A stretch of 64,000 bases of DNA from Bifidobacterium tibiigranuli (GTDB taxonomy: Bacteria > Actinomycetota > Actinomycetes > Actinomycetales > Bifidobacteriaceae): contig NZ_QLZA01000001.1 in NCBI RefSeq assembly GCF_009371885.1, forward strand, positions 248,001-312,000, given 5' to 3'. The notes under the pieces are model-generated. The model worked only from the letters and a program-made list of their open reading frames with translations, searched no databases and was not told the origin of the DNA. The position numbers and the translations under genes were made by a program. Shown in pieces: positions 46,057 to 54,941 of the stretch. Numbering within the stretch: the first letter of the stretch is position 1; the number at the start of each line of letters is the position of its first letter.

Positions 46057-46088
46057 ATGTAGTTTTCCTTCTGCCTATCGGGCGTCCT

Positions 46089-46259
46089 TTAGCATAGCCC
46101 AATATAATGAAGTAGCCAAGGGCAAGAGACACGGAGAGGAGCGATGGTGCGACTTTGCAAGGTCTCATTTGCTGTCACTGTCGCTGCATTCATACTATTG
46201 TTGCCGATTGAGGGACATAGCACTAAACTGAGTGCCAGAAAAGCTGGTGCTAAATGCAT
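46089..46259 (-). CDS. 56-residue secreted Cys-x9-Cys peptide (peptide 2)
   Basis: Reads MHLAPAFLALSLVLCPSIG (signal-like), a Thr/Ala/Asn linker, and the end PLRVSCPWLLHYIGLC. Cys46 and the terminal Cys56 enclose nine residues, the same spacing and total length as the peptide at 20269-20439. AAGGA lies about nine bases before the ATG. First gene of an operon with regulator and kinase pair 3, the classic order for self-sensed peptide signals. A frame on the other strand (46144-46353) also has a ribosome site, so strand use needs proof. Confidence 0.6.
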   Translation of the reverse strand: MHLAPAFLALSLVLCPSIGNNSMNAATVTANETLQSRTIAPLRVSCPWLLHYIGLC

Positions 46260-46642
46260 ATTCCGTCTTCCTTCTTCATCTTGTTTCTCGTTGAATGAGA
46301 TACTGTTGAATATCTTTAGCACAAAGAATAAACGCTTTATCTCGAATCGGTAAAAGGCTGTCATCGATTTTCATTACAGTTTCTTTTCGGAGCCTTGAAT
46401 TTGAGATAGTAATGCCTGGCGCTGTGCGTATCGCTACAATGATGAAATTGGATGATAGAATCAGGTATTTCGCAGTGTCTATATGGGCTGTCACCACCAT
46501 ATTTCATATAACTTGTGCAACTACATTACGTCAATAAGGCGCTATTATCCAACTTTTGCTATAGATTGGATATTTTCGAAAGAAACTAGTATCTATGTTT
46601 ATGCGTAGTTACTGTTACTTTCGTTCCAAAGGTAGGTAATTC
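46260..46642. other. Gene-free divergent promoter region
   Basis: 383 AT-rich bases between peptide 2 and the divergent membrane protein. Contains the direct repeat GTTGAAT at 46290 and 46305, a possible regulator site for the peptide operon. No other gene or RNA seen. Confidence 0.35.
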
Positions 46643-47005
46643 ATGCCCATGCATTACTCAAGAAAAGAATCCATTTCCAATTGGTGCCTTCTTCTAGAAG
46701 GCGCATATACGGGTTTGCTGATTTACTGGTTTTCGTATCGTGCAGATTTTGGTGCGCAGTACAGAACTATTTTCATGTGGCTGCATGGCATGCTAGCGCT
46801 GGCGGCGCTGGTAGGTATAGCCATCATGTCGCTGCACATTCGCAAGCAGTATCCTCGGCGCTGGATCAAAAGCTTGGCGTATTGCGTGTGTATTGCGCTT
46901 GCCTTGTTCATATGGAACACCGATATCATGCGATTAGTCGTGCTCCTTGCTTTCTTCGGGTATACGATAACGGTTGTGCGTTTGGAGCATCAGCGGGAAG
47001 CATAA
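46643..47005 (+). CDS. Small multi-helix membrane protein
   Basis: 120 residues with four membrane helices (about 14-31, 44-66, 78-91, 95-111). AGGTAGG precedes the ATG. Divergent from the peptide 2 operon and upstream of a secreted-protein gene; a possible immunity protein. Not recognised. Confidence 0.6.
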   Translation: MPMHYSRKESISNWCLLLEGAYTGLLIYWFSYRADFGAQYRTIFMWLHGMLALAALVGIAIMSLHIRKQYPRRWIKSLAYCVCIALALFIWNTDIMRLVVLLAFFGYTITVVRLEHQREA

Positions 47006-47312
47006 ATGGGACTGTTACTTCTGCTTTGTTAGTTGGGCGTCTCAAGAAAGGAAACGTCCAACTGTTGTCTGCATACAATCATTTTGGTGGGCAGGCCGTT
47101 CCGCAACGACTAATCTAATTTAAATATGAGAATGTGTCACCCATTTTCAGTACGACATCAAAGAAATGTAATGAGAAAACATGACAATGATTTTGTGTTC
47201 CGGTGAGAGCAAAATATCGTCATAACTGTGGCTCTCATCAAAATAAATGGAGACAGTGGAGTATCCATTTATAGAGACCACGCCAAATTTCTAAGATTAT
47301 TAAGGAGAAACG
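47006..47312. other. Leader region with two inverted repeats
   Basis: 307 bases. ATAAATGGA (47243-47251) pairs perfectly with TCCATTTAT (47264-47272), and TGAGAGC (47204-47210) with GCTCTCA (47231-47237). Both lie shortly before the secreted-protein start and may be an operator or leader hairpin. Confidence 0.4.
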
Positions 47313-47975
47313 ATGAGTGTTTCAGCTAAAAGATGTCTTATGTGGGCAGTAGCGATGATAACGGTCATAGTCGTATTGTTTTCATCAACGGCTCCTGCAT
47401 TCGCTTCTGCACCAGCAGCAGAGACTATTTCACAAGGAACTGCAGTATCGAACGAACTTAAGGAAAAAGCGGGCCAGTACATAATTTTGGAAGGAGAATA
47501 TTATTCATTGAACATTCGGGCAGCTTCATCGGAGCTAACAAATAAAGAAATAAAACAAGTCGAAAAATCAATCTCAACTGTTAATAGGCAGTTGACTATG
47601 GTATATGTCCAACAGCAACGTGATCCCCGGAATATTTTCGTGGCCGATGACGAGGGAGTCATAACCACTTCATCACAGCCCCTCAGCGTGACTTCTCGGA
47701 GTTATAAAGAAGGTGTGAATAAAGTTGAATGGTACTGGTGGGGTGCACGTATCTATCTCTCGAAGACAACTGTCCGATGGATTGGAGCAGGTGTAACTGT
47801 TGGAGGCATCTGGGTCCCTGAACCTGTTGTTTCGAAAATACTTGCGACAATAGGTGCAATCACAGCAGCAACTGTACAAGGAGGTATCGTGTTTGATGCT
47901 AATGCTGCGCTGATATCCATGGGCTTTGTTGTTATGAATCCTATGTGGGGAATCAGCAACATTCATTACCAGTAA
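47313..47975 (+). CDS. Secreted protein with hydrophobic C-terminal half
   Basis: 220 residues. Signal peptide with AFA-SA cleavage near residue 30, a polar mature N-half, then a Trp-rich junction (VEWYWWGARIYLSKTTV) and a long Gly/Ala/Val/Ile-rich half able to enter membranes (GAITAATVQGG ... NPMWGISNIHYQ). AAGGAG precedes the ATG. The Trp-then-hydrophobic layout recalls secreted small antimicrobial or pore-forming proteins, but no family is recognised. A convergent two-helix protein follows after 13 bases. Confidence 0.65.
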   Translation: MSVSAKRCLMWAVAMITVIVVLFSSTAPAFASAPAAETISQGTAVSNELKEKAGQYIILEGEYYSLNIRAASSELTNKEIKQVEKSISTVNRQLTMVYVQQQRDPRNIFVADDEGVITTSSQPLSVTSRSYKEGVNKVEWYWWGARIYLSKTTVRWIGAGVTVGGIWVPEPVVSKILATIGAITAATVQGGIVFDANAALISMGFVVMNPMWGISNIHYQ

Positions 47976-47988
47976 ATCACACAATGTA

Positions 47989-48198
47989 TTAATCCCGTCG
48001 GGAGGCACTTTCATTGAATTGCCTATGTGCCTCCCGAGCTTCGGGCGACCAAACCATGAACACAAGAAGAACGATGGTTGCCACATACAGAATTCCTTGC
48101 AAGGTGCCTGTCGCATGTATAAAAAACCAATCTACAAACAGAATGACAGTAATCAGTGAGGCGCATAATCTAGTACGCCAGTTGTATCCGTGATGCAT
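47989..48198 (-). CDS. Small two-helix membrane protein
   Basis: 69 residues with two helices (about 11-30 and 34-52) and a charged tail. AAAGGCG precedes the ATG at 48198; ATG 48213 is in frame. Convergent with the secreted-protein gene, a common place for immunity genes. Not recognised. Confidence 0.55.
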   Translation of the reverse strand: MHHGYNWRTRLCASLITVILFVDWFFIHATGTLQGILYVATIVLLVFMVWSPEAREAHRQFNESASRRD

Positions 48199-48283
48199 CG
48201 AAACGCCTTTCATCGGGAATTCGGAAGACCGGTCATTGTCTTGCGAAATATTATGCAGGAACTGTATCTTTCTCTCTTATGCT

Positions 48284-48320
48284 AATGGCGTTTGCTTAGA
48301 ATAAGCAAAATACCGTCATT
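48284..48320. terminator. Hairpin terminator near the permease end
   Basis: TTTGCTT (48291-48297) pairs with AAGCAAA (48303-48309); outer AATG and CATT also pair. T-rich tracts follow on the plus strand (ATTTTTATTG). It could serve the permease on the minus strand, 33 bases past its stop. Confidence 0.55.
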
Positions 48321-48352
48321 ATTTTTATTGACACTGCAGCTTATGCGGCTTC

Positions 48353-49909
48353 TTACTCATCGAGTATTGCTTCACTATCCCCACGCCGCCGCACAAGCAC
48401 CTGATAGGCGGCCAGCAGCACGGCGATCCAGATGGGGCCGACGATGACGGCGACTACGTAGCCGGGTGAGAAGCACATGAGCACGACCACGGCGGCGAGG
48501 AAGGCGAGCACTGCCCAGGGCGTGACGCTGGCGAATGGCAGTGTGAATTGCAGCTGATCGAGTGCTTTTCGGCCTGTCTTGCCCGCCAGCGTTCCCGGCC
48601 CCTTGCCCGCAGCGACGCAGCGGCGGAAATGATGCTCGGTGATCATGATGATCGTCCAGTTGATCATGCCGGCGATGGTGGCGATGCTCATCAGGTAGTT
48701 GAAGGCGAACTGCGGCCATAGGAACACCACGACTACGGCCAGCGCGGTGACGGCGGCCGAAGTGAGCACGCCGGCGATCGGCACGCCGTTCCTATTGAGC
48801 TTGCCGAGGTATTTGGGCGCATTGCCTTGCCTGGACAGCGAGTAGAGCATGCGTGAATTCGCGTACAGCCCGGAATTGTAGACGCTCATCACGGCGGTGA
48901 GGCATACGAAATTGAGGATTCCGGCCGCCGCGTGCACGCCGACGGAGTCGAATATCTGCACGAAGGGGCTGGAAGTGCCGTCGATGGTGTTCCACGGCAC
49001 CACCGCCATGATGATGCCCAAGGCTGCGATGTAGAACACGAGAATCCGCCAGATGACGCCGTTCGTGGCCTTCGGTATGGTGCGCCGCGGGTCGGCGGTC
49101 TCGCCTGCGGTGATGCCGATCAGCTCGGTGCCGCCGAAACTGAACATCACCACGCACAGCGCCATGAGCAGGCCGGTCCACTGGCCGCCAGAATGGCCGC
49201 CAGAGACATGCGTCATCAGCCCGTGCGGCAAGAATCCGCCTTTCAGCGAGAACCAGTTCGAGAACGATGCAGGGATGCCGGAGGCAGTCGGCAGATGCAT
49301 CAGCAGAACCGCCAGCCCGCCCAGAATCATCGCGACGACCGCCACAATCTTGATCAGCGCGAACCAGAACTCAAATTCGCCGAACTTCGCCACGCCGAGC
49401 AGGTTCAGCACGGTGATCGCCACGAGAAAGACCGCTGCGGACACCCACTGGGGGATGGCCGGGAACCAGTAGTTGACGAACGATCCGACGACCGAGAGCT
49501 CGACCATCGACACCAGCACATAATTGAACCAGTAGTTCCAGCCCGACACGAATCCGGCGCGCTTCGACCAGTATCTCGTCGCGTAGTAGCTGAACGCCCC
49601 GGCCTTCGGATCCTCGACCGACATTTCGCTTAAGGCCCTGACGATCATGAAGATGGCGAACCCGCCAGCGAAATAGGCGAGCAGGACGCTCGGGCCGGCG
49701 AGCATGATGGACTCGCTGGAACCATAGAACAGGCCGGTGCCGATGGCGCCTCCCAGCGCGATGAGCTGGATATGCCTATTCTTCAATGATGGGCGCAGCG
49801 TCGGCGCTGCATTGGAATCCTTGCCATTATTGCCATGATTGCCGTTATTATCGGTATCGGCGGTCATTGACGAGCTGTGATCGGAATTCATCGGTGAATT
49901 CTCTTCCAT
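48353..49909 (-). CDS. APC-family amino-acid permease
   Basis: 518 residues, twelve membrane helices, of the amino-acid transporter (AAT) group of the APC superfamily. The first helix signature IQLIALGGAIGTGLFYGSS and the consensus loop GGTELIGITAGETADPRRTIPKA are clear. A long Asn/Ser-rich N-terminal tail (about 40 residues) precedes helix 1. Substrate cannot be told; relatives carry Lys, aromatic amino acids or GABA. ATG 49909 has AGGA directly before it; ATG 49891 has better spacing. Confidence 0.92.
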   Translation of the reverse strand: MEENSPMNSDHSSSMTADTDNNGNHGNNGKDSNAAPTLRPSLKNRHIQLIALGGAIGTGLFYGSSESIMLAGPSVLLAYFAGGFAIFMIVRALSEMSVEDPKAGAFSYYATRYWSKRAGFVSGWNYWFNYVLVSMVELSVVGSFVNYWFPAIPQWVSAAVFLVAITVLNLLGVAKFGEFEFWFALIKIVAVVAMILGGLAVLLMHLPTASGIPASFSNWFSLKGGFLPHGLMTHVSGGHSGGQWTGLLMALCVVMFSFGGTELIGITAGETADPRRTIPKATNGVIWRILVFYIAALGIIMAVVPWNTIDGTSSPFVQIFDSVGVHAAAGILNFVCLTAVMSVYNSGLYANSRMLYSLSRQGNAPKYLGKLNRNGVPIAGVLTSAAVTALAVVVVFLWPQFAFNYLMSIATIAGMINWTIIMITEHHFRRCVAAGKGPGTLAGKTGRKALDQLQFTLPFASVTPWAVLAFLAAVVVLMCFSPGYVVAVIVGPIWIAVLLAAYQVLVRRRGDSEAILDE

Positions 49910-50206
49910 TCCTGCTTTTTCCCCTTATCGTGAGTGAGGTCTGCCGCTTCGTGGGCGCTGCCAAACGCATCGGAACATGTACGCGGTCGAAGTAGCCTCT
50001 CGTATCCTATCCGCATGGTGCTCACGTGTCGAGCTGAACTGGATCGAGCGCGTGGCTCGTTGCGAGCCATCGGTGCTGCGATGATGGAATATTGGTGCGG
50101 GTGCGATGTTGCCAACGCCGCGACACCGCCAATACTGTGATAATGCTTACACATATTGCTGTTGATAATGAATCATGATAATTCCTTGGAGTGTTACAGT
50201 TGCCTT

Positions 50207-50227
50207 GAGTCACAGCGAATGTGACTC
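50207..50227. promoter_or_regulatory. Inverted repeat before the SDR gene
   Basis: Perfect GAGTCACA (50207-50214) and TGTGACTC (50220-50227) around five bases, 46 bases before the start. A likely operator, in the 364-base gap 49910-50273 between divergent genes; nothing else firm in that gap. Confidence 0.5.
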
Positions 50228-50273
50228 GGCAAAGTAGCACATAGCACACAAGCACATGAATGGAGTGGTTCAT

Positions 50274-51059
50274 ATGGCTGATCAAAGAGTTGCAGTTATC
50301 ACGGGCAGCGGTCGCGGCATCGGCAAGGGCATCGCGGAGCGTCTGGCGAAGGACGGGTACGCCGTGGTCATCGCGGATCTGGACCCGGGCACCTCCGAGG
50401 CGACAGCGCAGGAACTCGTCAGCAAGGGCTTCAAGGCGGTCAGCGTCGCAGGCGACGTCTCCAAGAAGGCGGACCACGAGAAGTTCGTGCAAAAGGCGGT
50501 CGACGAGTTCGGCCGGCTGGACACCTACATCAACAACGCGGGCATCGCGCAGATCAAGCTGCTGCAGGACGAGACTCCCGAGGACATCGAGAAGATCTTC
50601 AGCATCAACGTCTACGGCGACCTCTACGGCATTCAGGCAGCAGCGGAGCAGTTCCGCAAGCAGGATGACGGCGAGCATATCCGCAAGATCATCAACGCTT
50701 CCAGCATCGCCGGCCATATCGCCTTCGACCTGCTTGGCGCGTACTCGGCGACCAAGTTCGCCGTGCGCGGTCTGACTCAGGCGGCGGCGAAGGAGCTGGG
50801 ACGCGACCATATCACGGTCAACGCCTACTGCCCGGGCATCGTCGGCACCGCCATGTGGGATTTGATCGACGACAAGATGGTCGAGCTCAACGGCGGCGAG
50901 AAGGGCCAGTACCTCAAGCAGTACGCGCAGTCGATCACTCTGGGCCGCGTGGAGACTCCGGAGGATGTAGCCAACTACGTGTCCTACCTCGCTTCGACCG
51001 GCTCCGATTACATGACCGGCCAGGCAGTGCAGATCGACGGCGGCATCCAGTTCATCTGA
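50274..51059 (+). CDS. butA: Short-chain dehydrogenase, acetoin/diacetyl reductase type
   Basis: 261-residue SDR. NAD-binding GSGRGIGKGIA, NNAG motif, and the catalytic Ser/Tyr/Lys in NASSIAGH and YSATKFAV are present. The end pattern (CPGIVGTAMWD, TGQAVQIDGG) fits acetoin/diacetyl reductases, which reduce diacetyl to acetoin and acetoin to 2,3-butanediol with NADH. ATG 50274 has GGAG nine bases before it; ATG 50256 lies upstream. An inverted repeat precedes it. Confidence 0.85.
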   Translation: MADQRVAVITGSGRGIGKGIAERLAKDGYAVVIADLDPGTSEATAQELVSKGFKAVSVAGDVSKKADHEKFVQKAVDEFGRLDTYINNAGIAQIKLLQDETPEDIEKIFSINVYGDLYGIQAAAEQFRKQDDGEHIRKIINASSIAGHIAFDLLGAYSATKFAVRGLTQAAAKELGRDHITVNAYCPGIVGTAMWDLIDDKMVELNGGEKGQYLKQYAQSITLGRVETPEDVANYVSYLASTGSDYMTGQAVQIDGGIQFI

Positions 51060-51528
51060 TCATCACCTGATTGCTGCATTTCGCCGTTTTGCGTGTTGTG
51101 TTTGCCGCAACGACGCCGCACCAAGGCTTTGCCGATACGACCTCATGCATGCGGTTGGCGGCGTGCGCAGGCAGTGCAATCGGCGGCAGACAGTAGGCAG
51201 TAATCGGTAGACAATATAGATAATAATTATGCGAAGGTCTCGTCGTGCTCACGGCGGGGCCTTCGCCGTATTCGGTGCCTCTCCTTGTGCACTTTTGCTC
51301 GCGCACCTCATGGATGCGCAGCGCATGCTGACCTATAACGTGCCTATAACGTGTAACTCCCCAATGCAGAGCGTCCATAACTCCTAGCGCAAGGTGAACC
51401 TTCGGCGAACCACAGATGAAAACTGCCTAATACTGAGGGATTGCTCAGTGCGATTCAGATAACGTGGAATCGAGAGCAGAAACTGACTGCCAGACAGGAC
51501 GTATGGCTGACGAGGGGAGTAGGAGCGC
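51060..51528. other. Gene-poor stretch with a terminator-like hairpin
   Basis: 469 bases. GCGAAGGTCTCG (51231-51242) pairs with CGGGGCCTTCGC (51255-51266), two mismatches, no U-run; it could end the SDR transcript. No gene, RNA or repeat otherwise seen. Confidence 0.5.
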
Positions 51529-51735
51529 ATGGACGAGGGGACGGAAGCACAATCGGTGGCGTGGACGGCATTTCACATTCTCGCGGTTATCGGTGTCATC
51601 GTCGGTATGATTGCGTGCGCGTTTTTGACCGGCGCTGACATGATTCACGTTGGGATGGGGGTTCTTGTGGCTCTTGCGGTTGGCGGCATACTTGGCGCAA
51701 TGATACTGCCCGGGCGGATTCCTAGCAGGCGATAG
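51529..51735 (+). CDS. Small two-helix membrane protein
   Basis: 68 residues: two hydrophobic helices (about 10-33 and 39-60) joined by a short turn, with an acidic start and basic end. AGGAG precedes the ATG. Stands alone between the SDR and DMT genes. Function unknown. Confidence 0.6.
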   Translation: MDEGTEAQSVAWTAFHILAVIGVIVGMIACAFLTGADMIHVGMGVLVALAVGGILGAMILPGRIPSRR

Positions 51736-52000
51736 CGCGCTGCGCGAGTGCTGCGGCTGCTGCTGCGGGCTCCGTGACGGACGTTGTGGATTTTATAGGC
51801 TTGTAGGCTTTGCGGACTCTGCAGACTTTGCGAAGTCTACAAGACGATCGGAGTATCTCTCAATTCGATCAGAGGCATTTTCGTATGCATTTGGGCTGTA
51901 AGGGGAGCCGGAGTCATAGAATGATTGCCGGAACGAATTACGGAACACTTTCCACGGGACACTGCTCACAGAACATTTCCCCCAATGATCGGAGTCGCGC

Positions 52001-53044
52001 ATGCCCTTGCTCTTTGCCGTGCTGATCGGAGCGCTTCTTCCATTGCAGACCGTCATCAACACGCGCCTGCGCTGGCTGCTGCATTCGCCGTTGCGCGCCT
52101 CACTGGCGTCCTTCGGCGTCGGCACGGCATACCTGATTATCGCGGTGATAGCAAGTGATGCAGGATGGCCCATATCACGGAGCTTCATTGCGCAGCAGCC
52201 GTGGTGGATCTGGCTGGGCGGAGCGTGCGGGGTCGTGTTTCTCACGGGGAACATCGTGCTGTTTCCCAGGCTCGGCAGCGTGCAAACGGTGGTGATGCCG
52301 ATTCTGGGACAGATTCTCGCTGCCGATGTCATTGATTCCTGCGGCTGGTTCGATGCGCAGGTCCGGCCGTGGTCCTGGTCCCGGGCGACGGGCACGTGCC
52401 TGGCCATCGCGGGCATGCTGCTTGTCGTGGCCGGGCCTGACGTGCTGTACCGGCGTATTCACAGCGATCAGCCGGCGACCGATGTCTCTCAGGGGCGCGA
52501 ACTGCATGGGCGCGCTGGTGCAGGGCGCTGGATATGGCGTCTTGCCGGGCTGGGCATGGGAACGCTCAGTGCGATGCAGACTTCGGTCAACGGTGCCCTT
52601 GGTGTTCATATGCATTCCGCGATTGCTGCGTCGCTGGTGTCCTTCCTCGTCGGCCTGGTGATACTCGCGGTGGCGGTGTTGATTGAGACGTTGCAGCGTT
52701 CGGTCCGGCGTTCTGCTACAGAAGGCTCGTCTGGCGCAAATGGCACGGTTGACGCGGCTAACGACGGAAAGACAGCACCAAAGCCGCCGGTGAAACAACC
52801 GGTGAAATGGTGGCATTGGATAGGCGGCGCACTGGGTGCGACCTTCGTCTACGGCAACGCGATGCTCGCACCGCTACTGGGCACAGGGCTTACCGTCGTC
52901 GTGGTTCTGCTGGGGCAGCTCGGCGGCAGTCTGGTCGTGGATCAGTTCGGCGTGCTTGGTGCCGCGCGGCGTCCGGTCAAGGCGATCCAATTATGCGGCG
53001 TGGTCGTGCTCATCGCCGGAGCCGCATTGATGCGGCTTGGATGA
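52001..53044 (+). CDS. DMT-family (DUF606) membrane transporter
   Basis: 347 residues made of two DUF606/YdcZ-type halves, each about five helices; the repeated signature LPLQTVINTRLR and GTLSAMQTSVNGALG marks their starts. A charged loop (about 232-268) separates them. GGAG lies eight bases before the ATG. Substrate unknown. The adjacent convergent LysR gene may control it. Confidence 0.82.
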   Translation: MPLLFAVLIGALLPLQTVINTRLRWLLHSPLRASLASFGVGTAYLIIAVIASDAGWPISRSFIAQQPWWIWLGGACGVVFLTGNIVLFPRLGSVQTVVMPILGQILAADVIDSCGWFDAQVRPWSWSRATGTCLAIAGMLLVVAGPDVLYRRIHSDQPATDVSQGRELHGRAGAGRWIWRLAGLGMGTLSAMQTSVNGALGVHMHSAIAASLVSFLVGLVILAVAVLIETLQRSVRRSATEGSSGANGTVDAANDGKTAPKPPVKQPVKWWHWIGGALGATFVYGNAMLAPLLGTGLTVVVVLLGQLGGSLVVDQFGVLGAARRPVKAIQLCGVVVLIAGAALMRLG

Positions 53045-53084
53045 GGACGCAGAAGGATATGTGGTTCTACGTGCAGAGCCGTTG

Positions 53085-54011
53085 CTATGCGTCGATCAGC
53101 GTGTAGCCGTGCGTGGCGACGACTTCGCGAAGCTTGGCGAGGTAGGTTTCGGCGGCATGGGAGAGTTTGGCGCGTTCGTTGCTGATCCAGCCGAGCAGCA
53201 TGGTCTCGTCGGATTCGAGCGGCACAGTGACGATCTTCTCATTGTTGAGATCGCCGTTGTCGATGCCGGTGCACACCGTGTAGCCATTGAGACCGATGAT
53301 AAAGTTGAGAATCGTCGCCCGGTCGGTCACGTTGATCTGCTTGGGGGAGTGCTCCGGCCAGACCGCCTCCTCGGCAAAGTAGAAGCTGCCATCCTCGCCC
53401 TGCTCGTACTGGATGAAGGGATAGGGCTTGAGATCGTCCATCGTCAGCTTGCGCTTCGCGGCAAGCGGGTTGCTACGGGCGATGAACACATGCAGCGGCG
53501 CACGGAAGAGCGGGTGGAATTCGAGATGCTTTTCGCGCAGCAGCTTGCCAATCACGTCCTTGTTGAAGTCCGAGAGGTATAGTATGCCGATTTCGGAGAG
53601 CATGTTCGCAACCTGCGTGATGATGTCCTTCGTGCGAGTCTCGCGAATCGTAAACTCGTATTCGTCAGATTTGGTCGAATTGATCATCTCCACGAAGGCT
53701 TCCACGGCGAACATGTAGTGCTGCGTGGAGACGGCGCACAGCTGCTTGCGCGGTTTTGCGTTCTTGTAGCGCTCTTCGAGCAACGCGGCCTGGTCAAGCA
53801 CCTGCCGGGCATAGGTGAGGAATTCCGCGCCGTCGACAGTCAGCGCGATGCCCTGCGAGGAGCGGGTGAAGATCTCGATATGAAGCTCGTTCTCCAGCTC
53901 CTTCACCGAGGAGCTCAGGGCCGGCTGCGACACATAGAGCTCGTGCGAGGCCTCGTTCATGGAGCCGCATTCGACTATCTTGACGATGTACTTGAGTTGG
54001 AGCAGAGTCAT
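53085..54011 (-). CDS. LysR-family transcriptional regulator
   Basis: 308 residues: winged helix-turn-helix at 1-60 (NEASHELYVSQPALSSSVKELE) and a periplasmic-binding-like effector domain. Start taken at the ATG 54011 (MTLLQLKYI), a family-typical opening; ATG 54029 is in frame. No ribosome site is obvious. Effector unknown. Convergent with the DUF606 transporter, 40 bases between ends. Confidence 0.9.
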   Translation of the reverse strand: MTLLQLKYIVKIVECGSMNEASHELYVSQPALSSSVKELENELHIEIFTRSSQGIALTVDGAEFLTYARQVLDQAALLEERYKNAKPRKQLCAVSTQHYMFAVEAFVEMINSTKSDEYEFTIRETRTKDIITQVANMLSEIGILYLSDFNKDVIGKLLREKHLEFHPLFRAPLHVFIARSNPLAAKRKLTMDDLKPYPFIQYEQGEDGSFYFAEEAVWPEHSPKQINVTDRATILNFIIGLNGYTVCTGIDNGDLNNEKIVTVPLESDETMLLGWISNERAKLSHAAETYLAKLREVVATHGYTLIDA

Positions 54012-54188
54012 AAATATCTTGTATAGCATCGAGGGTATACGTAAACGCTACTTATAACGACATGCGACTTTGGGACGGTGCCAAACTGCGTCAATATGAC
54101 CTGCGCGATATGGCCTGTGGCCGAAGGTTATGTGATGTTGGGACAGATCTTGGCCAGTTTTGACTGTCTTCGGCGACGGGCTAGTTTA

Positions 54189-54848
54189 TTAGATACGTAC
54201 GCCGAGACGTCGGAGATCGCGCCGGGCCGTATCCGCGTCGGTGAAGGGCAGTCCGTGAATGCCGACTGCGTTGGCCCCATTGACGTTGCGGGCGGTGTCG
54301 TCGAAGAAGACGCAATGTGCGGCCTGCAAGCCGAATCGCTGCATCGTCAGTTCGTAGATGTCGGCATTCGGCTTGCGTTTGCGTTCGAAGCCGGAGACGA
54401 TGGTGCCGCCAAGTGCGGCTTCGAGCTGCGGGAAACGGTCAAAGGCCGTGTGGAAGGTCTCATGAGACCAGTTAGTCAGCCCCCATGCGCCGATGTCTGC
54501 GCCGCGCAGATCGGTGAGCAGCTCTTCCATGCCGGGAAGCATGCGGGGCAGCGAATCGGCGTAATGCGCAATGTAATACGTGAAGACTTGAGCCATGTCG
54601 TCGCCGAATTCCGCACGATACTGCACGATGAGATCGGCGAACTCCTCGCCCGAATCCATATGATCCTCGTAGCGGTAGAAGCCATACGGGTCGTCGTCGG
54701 CGCAGATCTCGTCCACCAGATCATCGGGGAAATGACCTTCGAGGCACGCCCGGCACTGCCAGTCGATGAGCACTCCGCAGAAGTCGAATATCACGTCGGT
54801 GATCGCATTGTCGGCCGTAGCGTCAGTCGCTTGGGTTGTGTCGGTCAT
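54189..54848 (-). CDS. HAD-superfamily hydrolase
   Basis: 219 residues, HAD-IA type. Nucleophile Asp is in FDFCGVLIDW, with Cys at the second position where many have Asp or Gly; motif II is LTNWS; motif III/IV are KRKPNADIY (Lys) and VFFDDTARNV. The cap is helical. Likely a phosphatase of small phosphorylated metabolites or a dehalogenase-like enzyme; the missing second Asp makes phosphatase activity uncertain. ATG 54848 follows GGAGCGAG; upstream frames lack a site. Confidence 0.85.
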   Translation of the reverse strand: MTDTTQATDATADNAITDVIFDFCGVLIDWQCRACLEGHFPDDLVDEICADDDPYGFYRYEDHMDSGEEFADLIVQYRAEFGDDMAQVFTYYIAHYADSLPRMLPGMEELLTDLRGADIGAWGLTNWSHETFHTAFDRFPQLEAALGGTIVSGFERKRKPNADIYELTMQRFGLQAAHCVFFDDTARNVNGANAVGIHGLPFTDADTARRDLRRLGVRI

Positions 54849-54941
54849 CGTCTCGCTCCGTTTCTCGTGGTACCGCGCAACGCAATGCGCGCGTGCACCA
54901 GCGTAACGCATGGGTACGGCGAGGTCATTCGCGGATATGAC

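Noticed and set aside
46144..46353. 69-codon plus-strand frame with a ribosome site and signal-like start, antisense to peptide 2
   Set aside because: Its C-terminal part is unremarkable and it is not part of an operon; the minus-strand frame has a twin elsewhere in the window. Not excluded fully.
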